Part shown: piece after piece, positions 27,108-35,342 of the stretch
Position numbering within the stretch: position 1 is the first letter of the stretch
Layout of the letters: every line of letters starts with the position of its first letter
Source: PALSA-505 sp035308365
Lineage (GTDB): Bacteria; Actinomycetota; Actinomycetes; Streptosporangiales; Streptosporangiaceae
DNA: 64,000 nucleotides
Direction of reading: 5' to 3'
NCBI GenBank assembly: GCA_035308365.1
Contig: DATGGU010000036.1
Location: 16,291-80,290, forward strand
The notes under the pieces: generated by a model
Databases searched by the model: none
Seen by the model: only the letters and a program-made list of their open reading frames with translations
Told to the model about the DNA's origin: nothing
Made by a program: the position numbers and the translations under genes

Positions 27108-28259
27108 ATGGAGGCGGACGGGCTGGTGGCTGGCAACGAGTTCTCGCGGATGACCAGCCGGCTGCGAACTGGCTGGCATCGGCGGCAGAATGCACGCGCC
27201 GAGGCGCCGTACCGGCGGGAGTTCCGGCAGTTCTATCAACAGTTGCCGGACAAACGGAACATCTTCTACATGTTCTTTACCGGTGACCTGCTGCACTGGG
27301 TGGCGAAATCTCTCAGCTACGTTCCCGGCGACGTCAATCTCGTATTGCTGGGGTCGGCTCTGCCGGAAGCCGACCAGGAATGGGTGCGCGACACCGTAGC
27401 GCATCCGTTCTACAACCTCCGGCCAAGAATAAACGACAAGATCGCGTGGTCGTTTTTGTTTGATGCCAACGAACAGAATTTCGGCTGGCTCGACATCGAC
27501 TGCCTCGTGCTGAACAGCAACCTATTCGACGAGATGACCGGCATCGCAGCAGATGATTTCCTGAACGGCGCATGGTGGTATGACACCGGGTTCGGGTTCT
27601 TCCTTGCCGCTACCTATTTTCAGTTTATCAACATTAAGGCCGTGGCGGCGCTGCGGGCGACCCGGCTCGGGGTGAGCCCGAATTGCTATTCAGTTGACCC
27701 GCTCATATGCCAGACTAAGGGCGGGATACAATACAGCGAATACTTGACCCGGCGGCTTCGCCGTGAGCTCCTCAAGATTGTGCCACCGGATGAGTCCGGG
27801 CTGCCTACCTCGCCAGAGCGTGAGGGACCGTACTTCGACACAATGATCATGCCTCAGCTCATAGCGCGAACCCTCGGGTTCGGCGGCCATCGAGTGCGCC
27901 ACCTCCAGCGGCGCGGGCCGGGCGGCACCGGCTACGACTACGAGGAGATCTCCGATGAGCTGGTTCACATCGGTGGCGTGAGCTACGGAAGCGGCGTAAC
28001 CGACTTCGGTGCGCTCTACCGCGACCCGGGAATCAGGCAGCGTTATCTGCTCGGCGAAATGGTGGCACTCGACGCTGCTGACGGGCTGCCTGATTCCTAT
28101 GTCGAGCGCCGCAAGCTGGTGGTGGCGGAATTGGGCCGCCTTGGGATGACACCCGCGGCAGCCAAGGAGGCCGCCTACCGCCACCTCACCGAAGAACGGG
28201 GCCTGACCGCGCACGCCGCCCAGCTCACGGTAAACCGGCTTGGCGCCGCTGCCACATAG
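27108..28259 (+). CDS. Stand-alone DXD protein 5 (family member without VOC domain)
   Basis: 383 aa. It aligns with the second half of the six VOC fusions from the basic linker onward: RRQNARAEAPYRREFRQFY, FYMFFTGDLLHWVAKSLSYV, NLVLLGSALPEADQEW, then FGWLDIDCLVLN with D-I-D at residue about 129, then WWYDTGFGFFLAATYF and HIGGVSYGSG. The N-terminal VOC domain is missing altogether and the open frame starts at the linker, so either it was lost or this is the ancestral form. Its nearest relative by eye is protein 4. ATG 27108 is taken; GTG 27126, 11 bases after GGAGG, is an alternative. It is followed after 95 bases by a discrete PCP gene. Confidence 0.75.
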   Translation: MEADGLVAGNEFSRMTSRLRTGWHRRQNARAEAPYRREFRQFYQQLPDKRNIFYMFFTGDLLHWVAKSLSYVPGDVNLVLLGSALPEADQEWVRDTVAHPFYNLRPRINDKIAWSFLFDANEQNFGWLDIDCLVLNSNLFDEMTGIAADDFLNGAWWYDTGFGFFLAATYFQFINIKAVAALRATRLGVSPNCYSVDPLICQTKGGIQYSEYLTRRLRRELLKIVPPDESGLPTSPEREGPYFDTMIMPQLIARTLGFGGHRVRHLQRRGPGGTGYDYEEISDELVHIGGVSYGSGVTDFGALYRDPGIRQRYLLGEMVALDAADGLPDSYVERRKLVVAELGRLGMTPAAAKEAAYRHLTEERGLTAHAAQLTVNRLGAAAT

Positions 28260-28354
28260 GCAGGGGCTTAGGCCAGGGGCTCCAGGGTGCTAGGTTCGGC
28301 ATCTCAGTTGCAGGCTGACATTCGCTGGCGGAACACCGCCTGGCGGCGCACATC

Positions 28355-28618
28355 ATGGGCGGGCTGGTGGCAGAAGAAGAGCGCCTCGGACAACTGGTCA
28401 TGGCGGCCTGGGCGGAGGTTCTTGAGATAGATGCGGTCGGGCCGGAAGATGACTTCTTCGAGCTGGGCGGCAACTCACTGCAAGCAATACGCATAGTCGC
28501 GCGCCTGGAAGAGGACCTCGACCTGGACCTGTCCGTTCGCGCCGTCCTCGAAACGCGCACGGTGCGTGGCATGACGGCCCGCATCATGGAACAGTACAGC
28601 CTCAGGAACACGCCCTGA
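28355..28618 (+). CDS. Discrete peptidyl carrier protein
   Basis: 87 aa, just the size of a single PCP domain. FFELGGNSLQAIRI carries the intact phosphopantetheine serine, and IDAVGPEDDFF and LFEAxT-like helix 4 (AVLETRTVRGMT) match NRPS carriers. The reading frame opens after a 95-base gap downstream of DXD protein 5 and ends 16 bases from the convergent VOC-DXD gene. Bleomycin clusters also have a discrete PCP (BlmI). It may carry an amino acid loaded in trans, or hold a substrate for modification by the DXD protein next to it. Confidence 0.9.
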   Translation: MGGLVAEEERLGQLVMAAWAEVLEIDAVGPEDDFFELGGNSLQAIRIVARLEEDLDLDLSVRAVLETRTVRGMTARIMEQYSLRNTP

Positions 28619-28634
28619 CCGCGGTAGCGAGCCC

Positions 28635-30200
28635 TCACCGAGCCTGGGCGGCTGGGCCCCCGGGACCGTCAGGGCCGCCGAGCACGGCCGCGGCGCCGGC
28701 GGCCGACATCCCCGCTGCCTGCGTGAGGTGCCTGCGGGCGGCCCGCTCGACATCGGGGCCGGTGAGGCCATAGCCGGCAAGCTCGGCGCGAATCTGTTCC
28801 AGCCTGTGCCGGTAGCGTTCGGGAAGCGAATCCGCCGCCCCGGTCAAGGTCACGTGCTCGGCTATGAGATAGAGCAGCCGGACGCCCTGATCGTGGAAGT
28901 ACCCACTGAACTCCTCGAGCACGTCCGCGTCCCCGAGGCCGCCCAGGTAGAAGAGCTCGTCGGAGCTTTCGTCCTCGACCGGGCGTCCCTGCACGTGCCC
29001 GAGTGACTTCAGCCCGCGAATTCGTGACAGGCCGAAGCCGCAGGTGCGGGCGAGGAGCTGGTACATCACCATCATGTCGAAATACGGCATGTTCCCCGGC
29101 GCCACGGGAAGCCCCGAGCTGCCGGATGGCAGCACCCTGCGAAGTTGCTGAACTTCAGCGTGAGACGGCGTTCTGGCATAGCAGCGCCGCCCTTCTACCT
29201 GACGATTTAGCAGCCCATAAGAGCACACCGCGGGGGAGGCGGGCAGGCCCATTTTCCGCACTTCGGCGATTGCTTCTGCATTGACGAACAGCAGGTGGGT
29301 GCTGGCGATCGGGAACCCCAGGCCTGAATCCCAGGACCAGGTGCAGTTCAGTGACGTTCGCCGGTCTATCAGGGCGAGTTCACCGAACAGCCGGGGGTCG
29401 AGAACGAAGCAGCCGCAGTCTATCCAGCCGAAGTTGTGGCGGTTGACTGCGAAGAGGAATTCCCAGGCCGCTGACTGGTCCAGCCGAAGCCGGATGTGGT
29501 GGAACGGGCGATCTATATGATCGCGGACCCAGGAGAGCTCGTCGTCCGGCAAATCGGAGCCCAGCAACACGAGGTTAACATTGCCCGGGACATAGCTAAT
29601 CGCCTTGCCCACCCAGTGCAGCAACCCGCTGGTGAACAGCATATAGTAAATATCGCGTTTCTGCTCAAGGCTTTCGTAGAATGCCCGGAATTCGTTCATG
29701 TGATGTCTCTCGAGCCGGGCCGTCCGCCGTCTGTGCAGAATCAGCGCCAGGGCGTCGGCCGGCCGGGTGGCCTGCCGCCTGGCCGCCGCCAGTGCCCCGC
29801 CCACTGGGCCGACGGCCACCCGGTTCCCATAGCAGTCGCGAAAGCCGAAGAAGTGCTGCCACTCGGGGCCGAACTCGGCGGGGCCGATCAGATGAGCGCC
29901 GAGATCATCGAGCTTGCGCCGCATGCGTCCCGGCTGAGCGACCAGCACCGTGGCGTCCGGGCCGGTGCGATGATCCGGCTGGTCATGACACGACGCCTGG
30001 TCGGCCAGGCGCAACTGTATGGTGACGCCGTGACCGCGGACCAAGGCGGCGCCTTGGTCCGGCTCGCCGCTGAGAACGGGTGAGAAACCGAAAAAGCGCT
30101 GGTAGTACCAGATGGCCTTGCCGACGTCGCCGACAGGCAGGACGGGAACAGCCGCAGCACGACGGATGACCCGCCACGGATTGGTTCGCATCGTGTTCAT
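28635..30200 (-). CDS. VOC-DXD fusion protein 6, DXD motif altered
   Basis: 521 aa. The VOC domain (VPVLPVGDVGKAIWYYQRFF; FGFRDCYGNRVAVGP) is clearly of the bleomycin-resistance type. The second domain has YYMLFTSGLLHWVGKAISYV, NLVLLGSDLPDDELSW and RPFHHIRLRLD, but where the others have DID or DSD it reads FGWIDCGCFVLD, so the second Asp is Gly (residue about 261-263). If the motif binds metal and nucleotide sugar, this copy may be impaired or use another residue. The start overlaps the stop of the upstream NRPS by 4 bases (ATGA), so the two are translationally coupled. By eye it is closest to protein 2. Confidence 0.75.
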   Translation of the reverse strand: MNTMRTNPWRVIRRAAAVPVLPVGDVGKAIWYYQRFFGFSPVLSGEPDQGAALVRGHGVTIQLRLADQASCHDQPDHRTGPDATVLVAQPGRMRRKLDDLGAHLIGPAEFGPEWQHFFGFRDCYGNRVAVGPVGGALAAARRQATRPADALALILHRRRTARLERHHMNEFRAFYESLEQKRDIYYMLFTSGLLHWVGKAISYVPGNVNLVLLGSDLPDDELSWVRDHIDRPFHHIRLRLDQSAAWEFLFAVNRHNFGWIDCGCFVLDPRLFGELALIDRRTSLNCTWSWDSGLGFPIASTHLLFVNAEAIAEVRKMGLPASPAVCSYGLLNRQVEGRRCYARTPSHAEVQQLRRVLPSGSSGLPVAPGNMPYFDMMVMYQLLARTCGFGLSRIRGLKSLGHVQGRPVEDESSDELFYLGGLGDADVLEEFSGYFHDQGVRLLYLIAEHVTLTGAADSLPERYRHRLEQIRAELAGYGLTGPDVERAARRHLTQAAGMSAAGAAAVLGGPDGPGGPAAQAR

Positions 30201-33200
30201 TCCGTAACTGGCCGGCGGGCGCGGGCTGCCTCTACGGCCTCGGCGACGCCGGCGGTGGTAGGCGCGGTCATGAGCTCGTACAGCGGGACGTCGACGCCGA
30301 AACGGCGGCGGATGGCGGACGAGAGCCGGACGGCGTCCATCGATGTCCCGCCGAGCCGGAAGAAGTTGTCATCGTGGTAGACGGGGCCGGTTCCAAGCAG
30401 CGCACGGAAGAGATCCGCGACGGCGACGGCCGTCGGCGTTCCCGGCATTCGCTTCCCGGCCGGCAGCACCGCGTCAGGCGATGGAAGCAGCCGCCGGTCC
30501 GGGGTCCCGTCGGCGCGGCGCGGAATGGCGCCGACCCGGGCGAGCACGGCGGGAACCGCGTACCAGGGCAACCGCGCCGCCGCGAAGCGCAATATCTCCT
30601 CCGCCGATGGGCAGGGCTCTGTGGCTGGCACGACAAAGGCCACCACCGCCGGCACGAGTACCCCTCCGTCCGCCGTCAGGCTCAGCAGCCGGACCGCCGC
30701 TTCAGCGACTCCCGGGTGGCCTGCGATGCACCTCTCCACCTCGGCCGGGTTCACCCAGTATCCGGCGACCTCGAAGCAGCTGTCGCAGGACGTGGCCGGT
30801 TCCAGGATCCCGTCCCAGCGAAACCGGGCCCGCTCGCCGGTGAGCCACAGACGGCGTCCGCTTCCTTCCGGATCAGGAACGAAGGACCGTGCGGTCTCCC
30901 CGGGCTGGGAGACAAAGCCCCAGGGCAGCACGTCGCCGCCAAGACAGACGCTGCCCTCGGTCCCGGTCAGGGCTGGGCGCAGTTCCTGGTCGAGAACCCG
31001 CACCTGCGGCACTCCCAGCGGCCGCCCGTAGACCAGCCGTCCGCGCTCGGCATCGGCGGGGAGCCGGACCGGGCTCATGGCCACCCATCCGGGCACACCG
31101 GCCGGCGCGTAACGGATCCACGCCGGCGTCCCCGCGTTCGCCAGTGCCCGGGCGGCGGCGGCCGGCAGCCCGGAGTCGGTCATGATCACCGTCGTCCGCG
31201 GCGCCCGCCACCCGGCCGACATCCAGCTCTCCGCCAGGCCTGACGGGACCAGCATGACCGGACAGCCCGCCCTCCCTGGCCCGTCCGTGTCATCCGGGTT
31301 GCCCGGGCTGCCATCGCCGGGGGTTGTGCCGAGCACGAGCTGGCAGCCCGCCATGAGCAGGACGAGCAGCTCAGCGGGGTACACAGACCACCCTGGCTGC
31401 GCGCAGACGAGCACGCGGCCGCAGGCGAGCCCGCCGAGCCGCCGGGCGGTCATCGTGGCCATGGCGCGCAGCATGCGGTTCGGGTAGCCCACGAGGCGCC
31501 CACCACAGGTGACGAAGCAGCTGAGGTGGTCCGGTGGCACGGCGGCGAGCGGCCCGGTGCGGGCGAGACCAGGCGACGGGCAGAACTCGAGTTCCGCCTG
31601 TGCTGGGCCGCCCGCAGCCCGCTCGCGCATGACCGGCCCCAGGCCGAGCTGGAGCGCGGCTGGAAGGCCGGCCTCGCCGGGGATGGCAGCGTCGTGCGCG
31701 CTCCATGCCATGATCGCGCCGGCCCGGGCCACCGCGAGGCCGCCGGCGAGTCCCGCCACCGGGTCTCGTGACCGTACGTATACGAGATCTCCCTGGCCGA
31801 TCCCCGCGCTGTGCAGCCGCTGGGCCAGCCGTTCCACGCACACGGCCAGCGCCCGGTACGTGAGCTGGGTGGCGGCGCAGGTAATAGCGATCTTGTCCGG
31901 CTCGCGCCGGCGCACTTCATCGAGCCAGCCGCTCAACGTGCCTGCCCGTGGGGAATCCGGCACAGGGTCGCCACCCGCGCAGGCGCCACCCCAGACCAGT
32001 TCTCCGCGGCCCCAGCGGTCCTGGCTGCACCGCTCCTCCTCGCCGAGCAACGGCAGACCGGACAGCCGCGTGGCGGGCCGGGCGACCACGCAGCGCAGCA
32101 ATGTGGTGAACCGCTGCATCGTCAGCCGCAGGGACTCGGGCTCGAAGAGGCGGTCATCCAGCTGAAGCCGGACAGCGAGCGGGCTCACCCCGTTGTCGAA
32201 CACGTCCAGCCAGAGGTCGGCCTCGGAGATGCCCAGCTCAGCCGGGGATTCCGGGATGGCCTCGATGCGCAGCCCGGTTACCGGCGGCTGCGACCGCGGT
32301 GTGTTGCTCAGCGAAAGGCCCACCTGGCGCAGCGGACTCGGCTCGAGTTCCCGGCCGGGATCGATCTGCCCGACGATCTCAGCAAAGGGCAGGCTGGAGT
32401 GGTCGAACGCGTCCAGCGCGGCTGCCCCGGCCCGGGCCACCAACTCGGTGAACCCGGGGTCGCCGGCCATGTTGATCCGCACTACCAGGCACTCGGTGAG
32501 CATGCCCACCACCTGCTCCGCGGCCCGGCTGCGCCGGCCGGCCGTGACCGAGACCACGACCAGGTCGTCGTGCCCGGTCCAGCGGTGAACCAGGGCGCCC
32601 AGCGCACCGAGCAGCACAGCGAACAAGGTGACGCCCTGCTCTCTGCTCAGCCTGCGAAGGCCGTCGCTGAGCCCGGGGTCCAGGCTGGCCTGGTGGACAC
32701 GCGAGCCCAGGCCCGGCAGCGGAGGGCGGGGATGGTCGGCCGGCAGCGGGACGCAGCTCGACCCGGCAAGGTGGTCGCGCCAGTACCGGCGCTGGCGCTG
32801 CATCCGCCCGGGAGTGAGCCGCGATCGCTGCCGGATGCCCAATTCGGCTGGCTGGCACGTCAGCGGCGGGAACCGGGGGGGCACGCCCTGGCCCGCCCGC
32901 TGGTATCCGGCTGAAAACTCACTGGCCATCAGGTCCATGGACCATAGATCAGCGGCCAGGTGATGCACGCACCACAGCACGACGTGGTCGTCGTGACCGA
33001 GGCGGACCACGACCGTGCGGCTCAGCGGCCCGGCGGCGAGGTCGAAGGGCTTGGCGCTCACGCGGGCAGCGACCGAGGCAAGCTCGCGCTCCCGCTCGGC
33101 GCGAGAGAGCCCGCTGAAGTCGACCAGGCCGACGCGGACCGGGACGTAGCCGTCGATGACCTGCCAGGGAACGTCGCCGAAGCACGGGAACCTGGTGCGC

Positions 33201-33388
33201 ATGCCTTCGTGCCGTGCGTGGACGAACCCGATGGCGGCATCGAGGGCGGCGAGGTTCAGCGGGCCGCGAAGCCGCGCGGCAACCGGCGCCTCGCAGCTGA
33301 CCGAGGCGGTGAGCAGGCGATCGAAGAGCCACATCCGCTCCTGGTCGATGGAAAGCGGCAGGGCATCGCCAGGTGCTTGCCCAGTCAC
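30197..33388 (-). CDS. NRPS module C-A*-PCP with degenerate A domain
   Basis: 1063 aa, GTG start after GAGGGGG. Residues about 10-430 form a condensation domain with an intact HHLAADLWS. Residues about 480-960 have the length of an A domain but have lost the motifs: A3 reads FVTCGGRLVGYP, A5 is RYAPAGVPGW, A7 is LWLTGERARF, A8 is SCFEVAGYWVNPAEVE and A10 is RADGTPDRRLL with no lysine. Residues about 975-1045 are a PCP with NFFRLGGTSMDAV, serine present. I infer that it cannot activate its own amino acid and must be loaded from outside, or that it accepts a special substrate through its C domain. It is coupled to VOC-DXD protein 6 and divergent from carbamoyltransferase C. Confidence 0.9.
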   Translation of the reverse strand: MTGQAPGDALPLSIDQERMWLFDRLLTASVSCEAPVAARLRGPLNLAALDAAIGFVHARHEGMRTRFPCFGDVPWQVIDGYVPVRVGLVDFSGLSRAERERELASVAARVSAKPFDLAAGPLSRTVVVRLGHDDHVVLWCVHHLAADLWSMDLMASEFSAGYQRAGQGVPPRFPPLTCQPAELGIRQRSRLTPGRMQRQRRYWRDHLAGSSCVPLPADHPRPPLPGLGSRVHQASLDPGLSDGLRRLSREQGVTLFAVLLGALGALVHRWTGHDDLVVVSVTAGRRSRAAEQVVGMLTECLVVRINMAGDPGFTELVARAGAAALDAFDHSSLPFAEIVGQIDPGRELEPSPLRQVGLSLSNTPRSQPPVTGLRIEAIPESPAELGISEADLWLDVFDNGVSPLAVRLQLDDRLFEPESLRLTMQRFTTLLRCVVARPATRLSGLPLLGEEERCSQDRWGRGELVWGGACAGGDPVPDSPRAGTLSGWLDEVRRREPDKIAITCAATQLTYRALAVCVERLAQRLHSAGIGQGDLVYVRSRDPVAGLAGGLAVARAGAIMAWSAHDAAIPGEAGLPAALQLGLGPVMRERAAGGPAQAELEFCPSPGLARTGPLAAVPPDHLSCFVTCGGRLVGYPNRMLRAMATMTARRLGGLACGRVLVCAQPGWSVYPAELLVLLMAGCQLVLGTTPGDGSPGNPDDTDGPGRAGCPVMLVPSGLAESWMSAGWRAPRTTVIMTDSGLPAAAARALANAGTPAWIRYAPAGVPGWVAMSPVRLPADAERGRLVYGRPLGVPQVRVLDQELRPALTGTEGSVCLGGDVLPWGFVSQPGETARSFVPDPEGSGRRLWLTGERARFRWDGILEPATSCDSCFEVAGYWVNPAEVERCIAGHPGVAEAAVRLLSLTADGGVLVPAVVAFVVPATEPCPSAEEILRFAAARLPWYAVPAVLARVGAIPRRADGTPDRRLLPSPDAVLPAGKRMPGTPTAVAVADLFRALLGTGPVYHDDNFFRLGGTSMDAVRLSSAIRRRFGVDVPLYELMTAPTTAGVAEAVEAARARRPVTE

Positions 33389-33574
33389 CAGACAGCACCC
33401 CCTCGCCGGCAGCTACCGAATCCGCGGATGCCAGGCGCCCGCGTATGAGCTGGACCGTTCCAGAACCGCGGAAATCACGCCACCCGGCAACCGTCCAGCC
33501 CGTGGCATATCAGGCTAACATGTTGCATGTCACGTTAACATACGGTATGCGTGGTAATTAGACGGGAGACGTCG
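33389..33574 (+). promoter_or_regulatory. Divergent promoter region with 20-bp spaced direct repeat
   Basis: 186 bases between the C-A*-PCP gene and carbamoyltransferase C. An AT-rich core at 33510-33560 contains TAACAT at 33516 and again at 33536, each followed 5 bases later by ATG, a spacing of 20 bp (about two helical turns). It also contains the palindromes AACATGTT (33517-33524) and GTTAAC (33534-33539). TTGCAT (33523-33528), 17 bases, TATGCG (33546-33551) could be a weak sigma-70-type promoter for the plus strand. These look like regulator-binding sites, but no regulator gene is in the window. Confidence 0.4.
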
Positions 33575-35335
33575 ATGATCATCGCGGGTATCTCGGCTCT
33601 TTACCATGACGCTGCCGCCGCAATTATCCGGGATGGCCGGGTGGTAGCTGCCGCGCAAGAAGAACGCTTTACCCGGCGCCGCTACGATCCCATGATGCCG
33701 GCGAATGCATTCCGTGCGTGCCTGGCCGAGAGCAAGATCCGGATCAGCGACATCGACCATCTGGCCTACTACGAGAATCCGGCCGCCCGGCTCGGCCGTC
33801 AGTTGTGGATGGGGCTGCCAGCCCTCCCGAGCGCGACACCAGAGACGATGTTCCGGCTGGACGCCAGCCGGCCGTTTCGGCAAATCCGTGAGCTGCTCGG
33901 GTACGACGGCCCGGTTACCGCCATTACGCATCATGAGGCGCATGCCGGAAGCGCTTTCTACCAGTCTGGGTTTCCCGAGTCGGCCCTGCTGACCGCGGAC
34001 GCCGTGGGAGAATGGGCGACGACCAGCTACGGGCGGGCTGGAGCTGACGGCCTCGAACTATTCGACGAGGTAGTGTTCCCGCATTCGCTTGGCCTGCTCT
34101 ATAGCACGCTCACGTCGTTTCTCGGGTTCGAGGTAAACAGCGACGAGAATAAGGTCATGGGCCTCGCCCCGTACGGCCAGCCCCGCTACCTCGACACCCT
34201 GCGAACCCTGGTGACGGACCTGCCCGGTGGCCAGTACCGTCTCAACCTGGCGTACTTCGACTTCGGGCGCAGCGACCAGATGTACTCCAGCGCCCTGTGC
34301 GAGCTGCTCGGGGCGCGGCCACGCGATGCCCACGATCCCATCGAGGCGTTCCACGAGGATGTCGCCAGCAGCTTGCAGGTGCTGACCGAGGAACTGTTGC
34401 TGGGCAAGATCCGTTACCTGCGGGAGGCGACGGGGAGCGACTATCTCAGCTATGCCGGGGGGGTCGCTCTCAACTGCGTGGCGAACAGCCGCCTGCGCCG
34501 CGAAGGGCCGTTCCGTAAGGTGTTCGTACAGCCCGCGGCGGGCGACGCGGGCGGCAGCGTGGGCGCGGCCGCCGTCGTCCATCACCGGCTGAGCGGCACC
34601 TTCGTCCGCCACCAGCTCACCGACGCGCGCCTCGGCCCGTCCTATGACACCGCCGGGGTCCGTGCCGCGCTCGCTACCGCGGGCACGAGCTACCAAGACT
34701 TCACCGGGCGGGAGGGGGAACTCCTGTCCGCCACCGCCGAACTCCTCGCCGGTGGTCAGGTGATCGGCTGGTTTCAGGGCCGCATGGAGTTCGGGCCGCG
34801 GGCACTGGGCGCCCGCTCCATCCTGGCCGATCCCCGCGATCCGACGATGCGTGACCGGATCAATGCCCTGGTGAAGAAGCGCGAGGCCTTCCGGCCCTTT
34901 GCCCCGGCGGTGGTGGCGGAGCGCTGCCGGGAGTTCTTCGACATCGACTGGCCCTCGCCGTTCATGCTGGAGACGGCGCAGGTCAGGAATGGCCCGGCGC
35001 TGCCGGCGATAACCCACGTCGACGGCTCGGCCCGGGTGCAGACCGTTGACGCGGCGGATGACCCGCTTTTCCACGGGCTGCTCACCCGGTTCGGCGCGAT
35101 AACCGGGTTTCCCATCTTGCTGAACACTTCGTTCAACATGCGCGGGGAGCCGATCGTGTGCGACCCGTCGGATGCGCTGGGGACCTTTATCAGGTGCCAG
35201 CTCGATGCGCTGGTGCTCGGCGACCTGCTCCTGCTGCGCGAGAACGTCCTGCCTGCCTGGGAGTCCTGCGCCAGCCAGATCGCCCCGCCCGCTGACCGCG
35301 CCGCCATCAGCCGTGCCGTCTACACGTTCTTCTAG
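33575..35335 (+). CDS. NodU/CmcH-family carbamoyltransferase, copy C
   Basis: 586 aa. ATG 33575 has GGGAG 6 bases upstream and aligns with copy A; GTG 33551 lacks a box. The sequence MIIAGISALYHDAAAAII, THHEAHAGSAFY, GFEVNSDENKVMGLAPYGQP, MEFGPRALGARSILADPRD and ILLNTSFNMRGEPI follow the copy A order throughout, so A and C are recent paralogues. All O-carbamoyltransferase motifs are present, so activity is expected. The downstream SGNH gene overlaps its ribosome-binding site with this gene's stop codon, repeating the pair seen at 9.4-13.2 kb. The acceptor hydroxyl is unknown. Confidence 0.93.
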   Translation: MIIAGISALYHDAAAAIIRDGRVVAAAQEERFTRRRYDPMMPANAFRACLAESKIRISDIDHLAYYENPAARLGRQLWMGLPALPSATPETMFRLDASRPFRQIRELLGYDGPVTAITHHEAHAGSAFYQSGFPESALLTADAVGEWATTSYGRAGADGLELFDEVVFPHSLGLLYSTLTSFLGFEVNSDENKVMGLAPYGQPRYLDTLRTLVTDLPGGQYRLNLAYFDFGRSDQMYSSALCELLGARPRDAHDPIEAFHEDVASSLQVLTEELLLGKIRYLREATGSDYLSYAGGVALNCVANSRLRREGPFRKVFVQPAAGDAGGSVGAAAVVHHRLSGTFVRHQLTDARLGPSYDTAGVRAALATAGTSYQDFTGREGELLSATAELLAGGQVIGWFQGRMEFGPRALGARSILADPRDPTMRDRINALVKKREAFRPFAPAVVAERCREFFDIDWPSPFMLETAQVRNGPALPAITHVDGSARVQTVDAADDPLFHGLLTRFGAITGFPILLNTSFNMRGEPIVCDPSDALGTFIRCQLDALVLGDLLLLRENVLPAWESCASQIAPPADRAAISRAVYTFF

Positions 35336-35342
35336 GAGCGGT

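Noticed and set aside
28260..28354. Promoter for the discrete PCP gene
   Set aside because: Only a short CAGGGGCT direct repeat is seen and no -35/-10 pair; co-transcription with DXD protein 5 is simpler.
35172..35342. N-terminal extension of SGNH copy 2
   Set aside because: Lies inside carbamoyltransferase C; ATG 35343 has its own AGGAG and aligns with copy 1.
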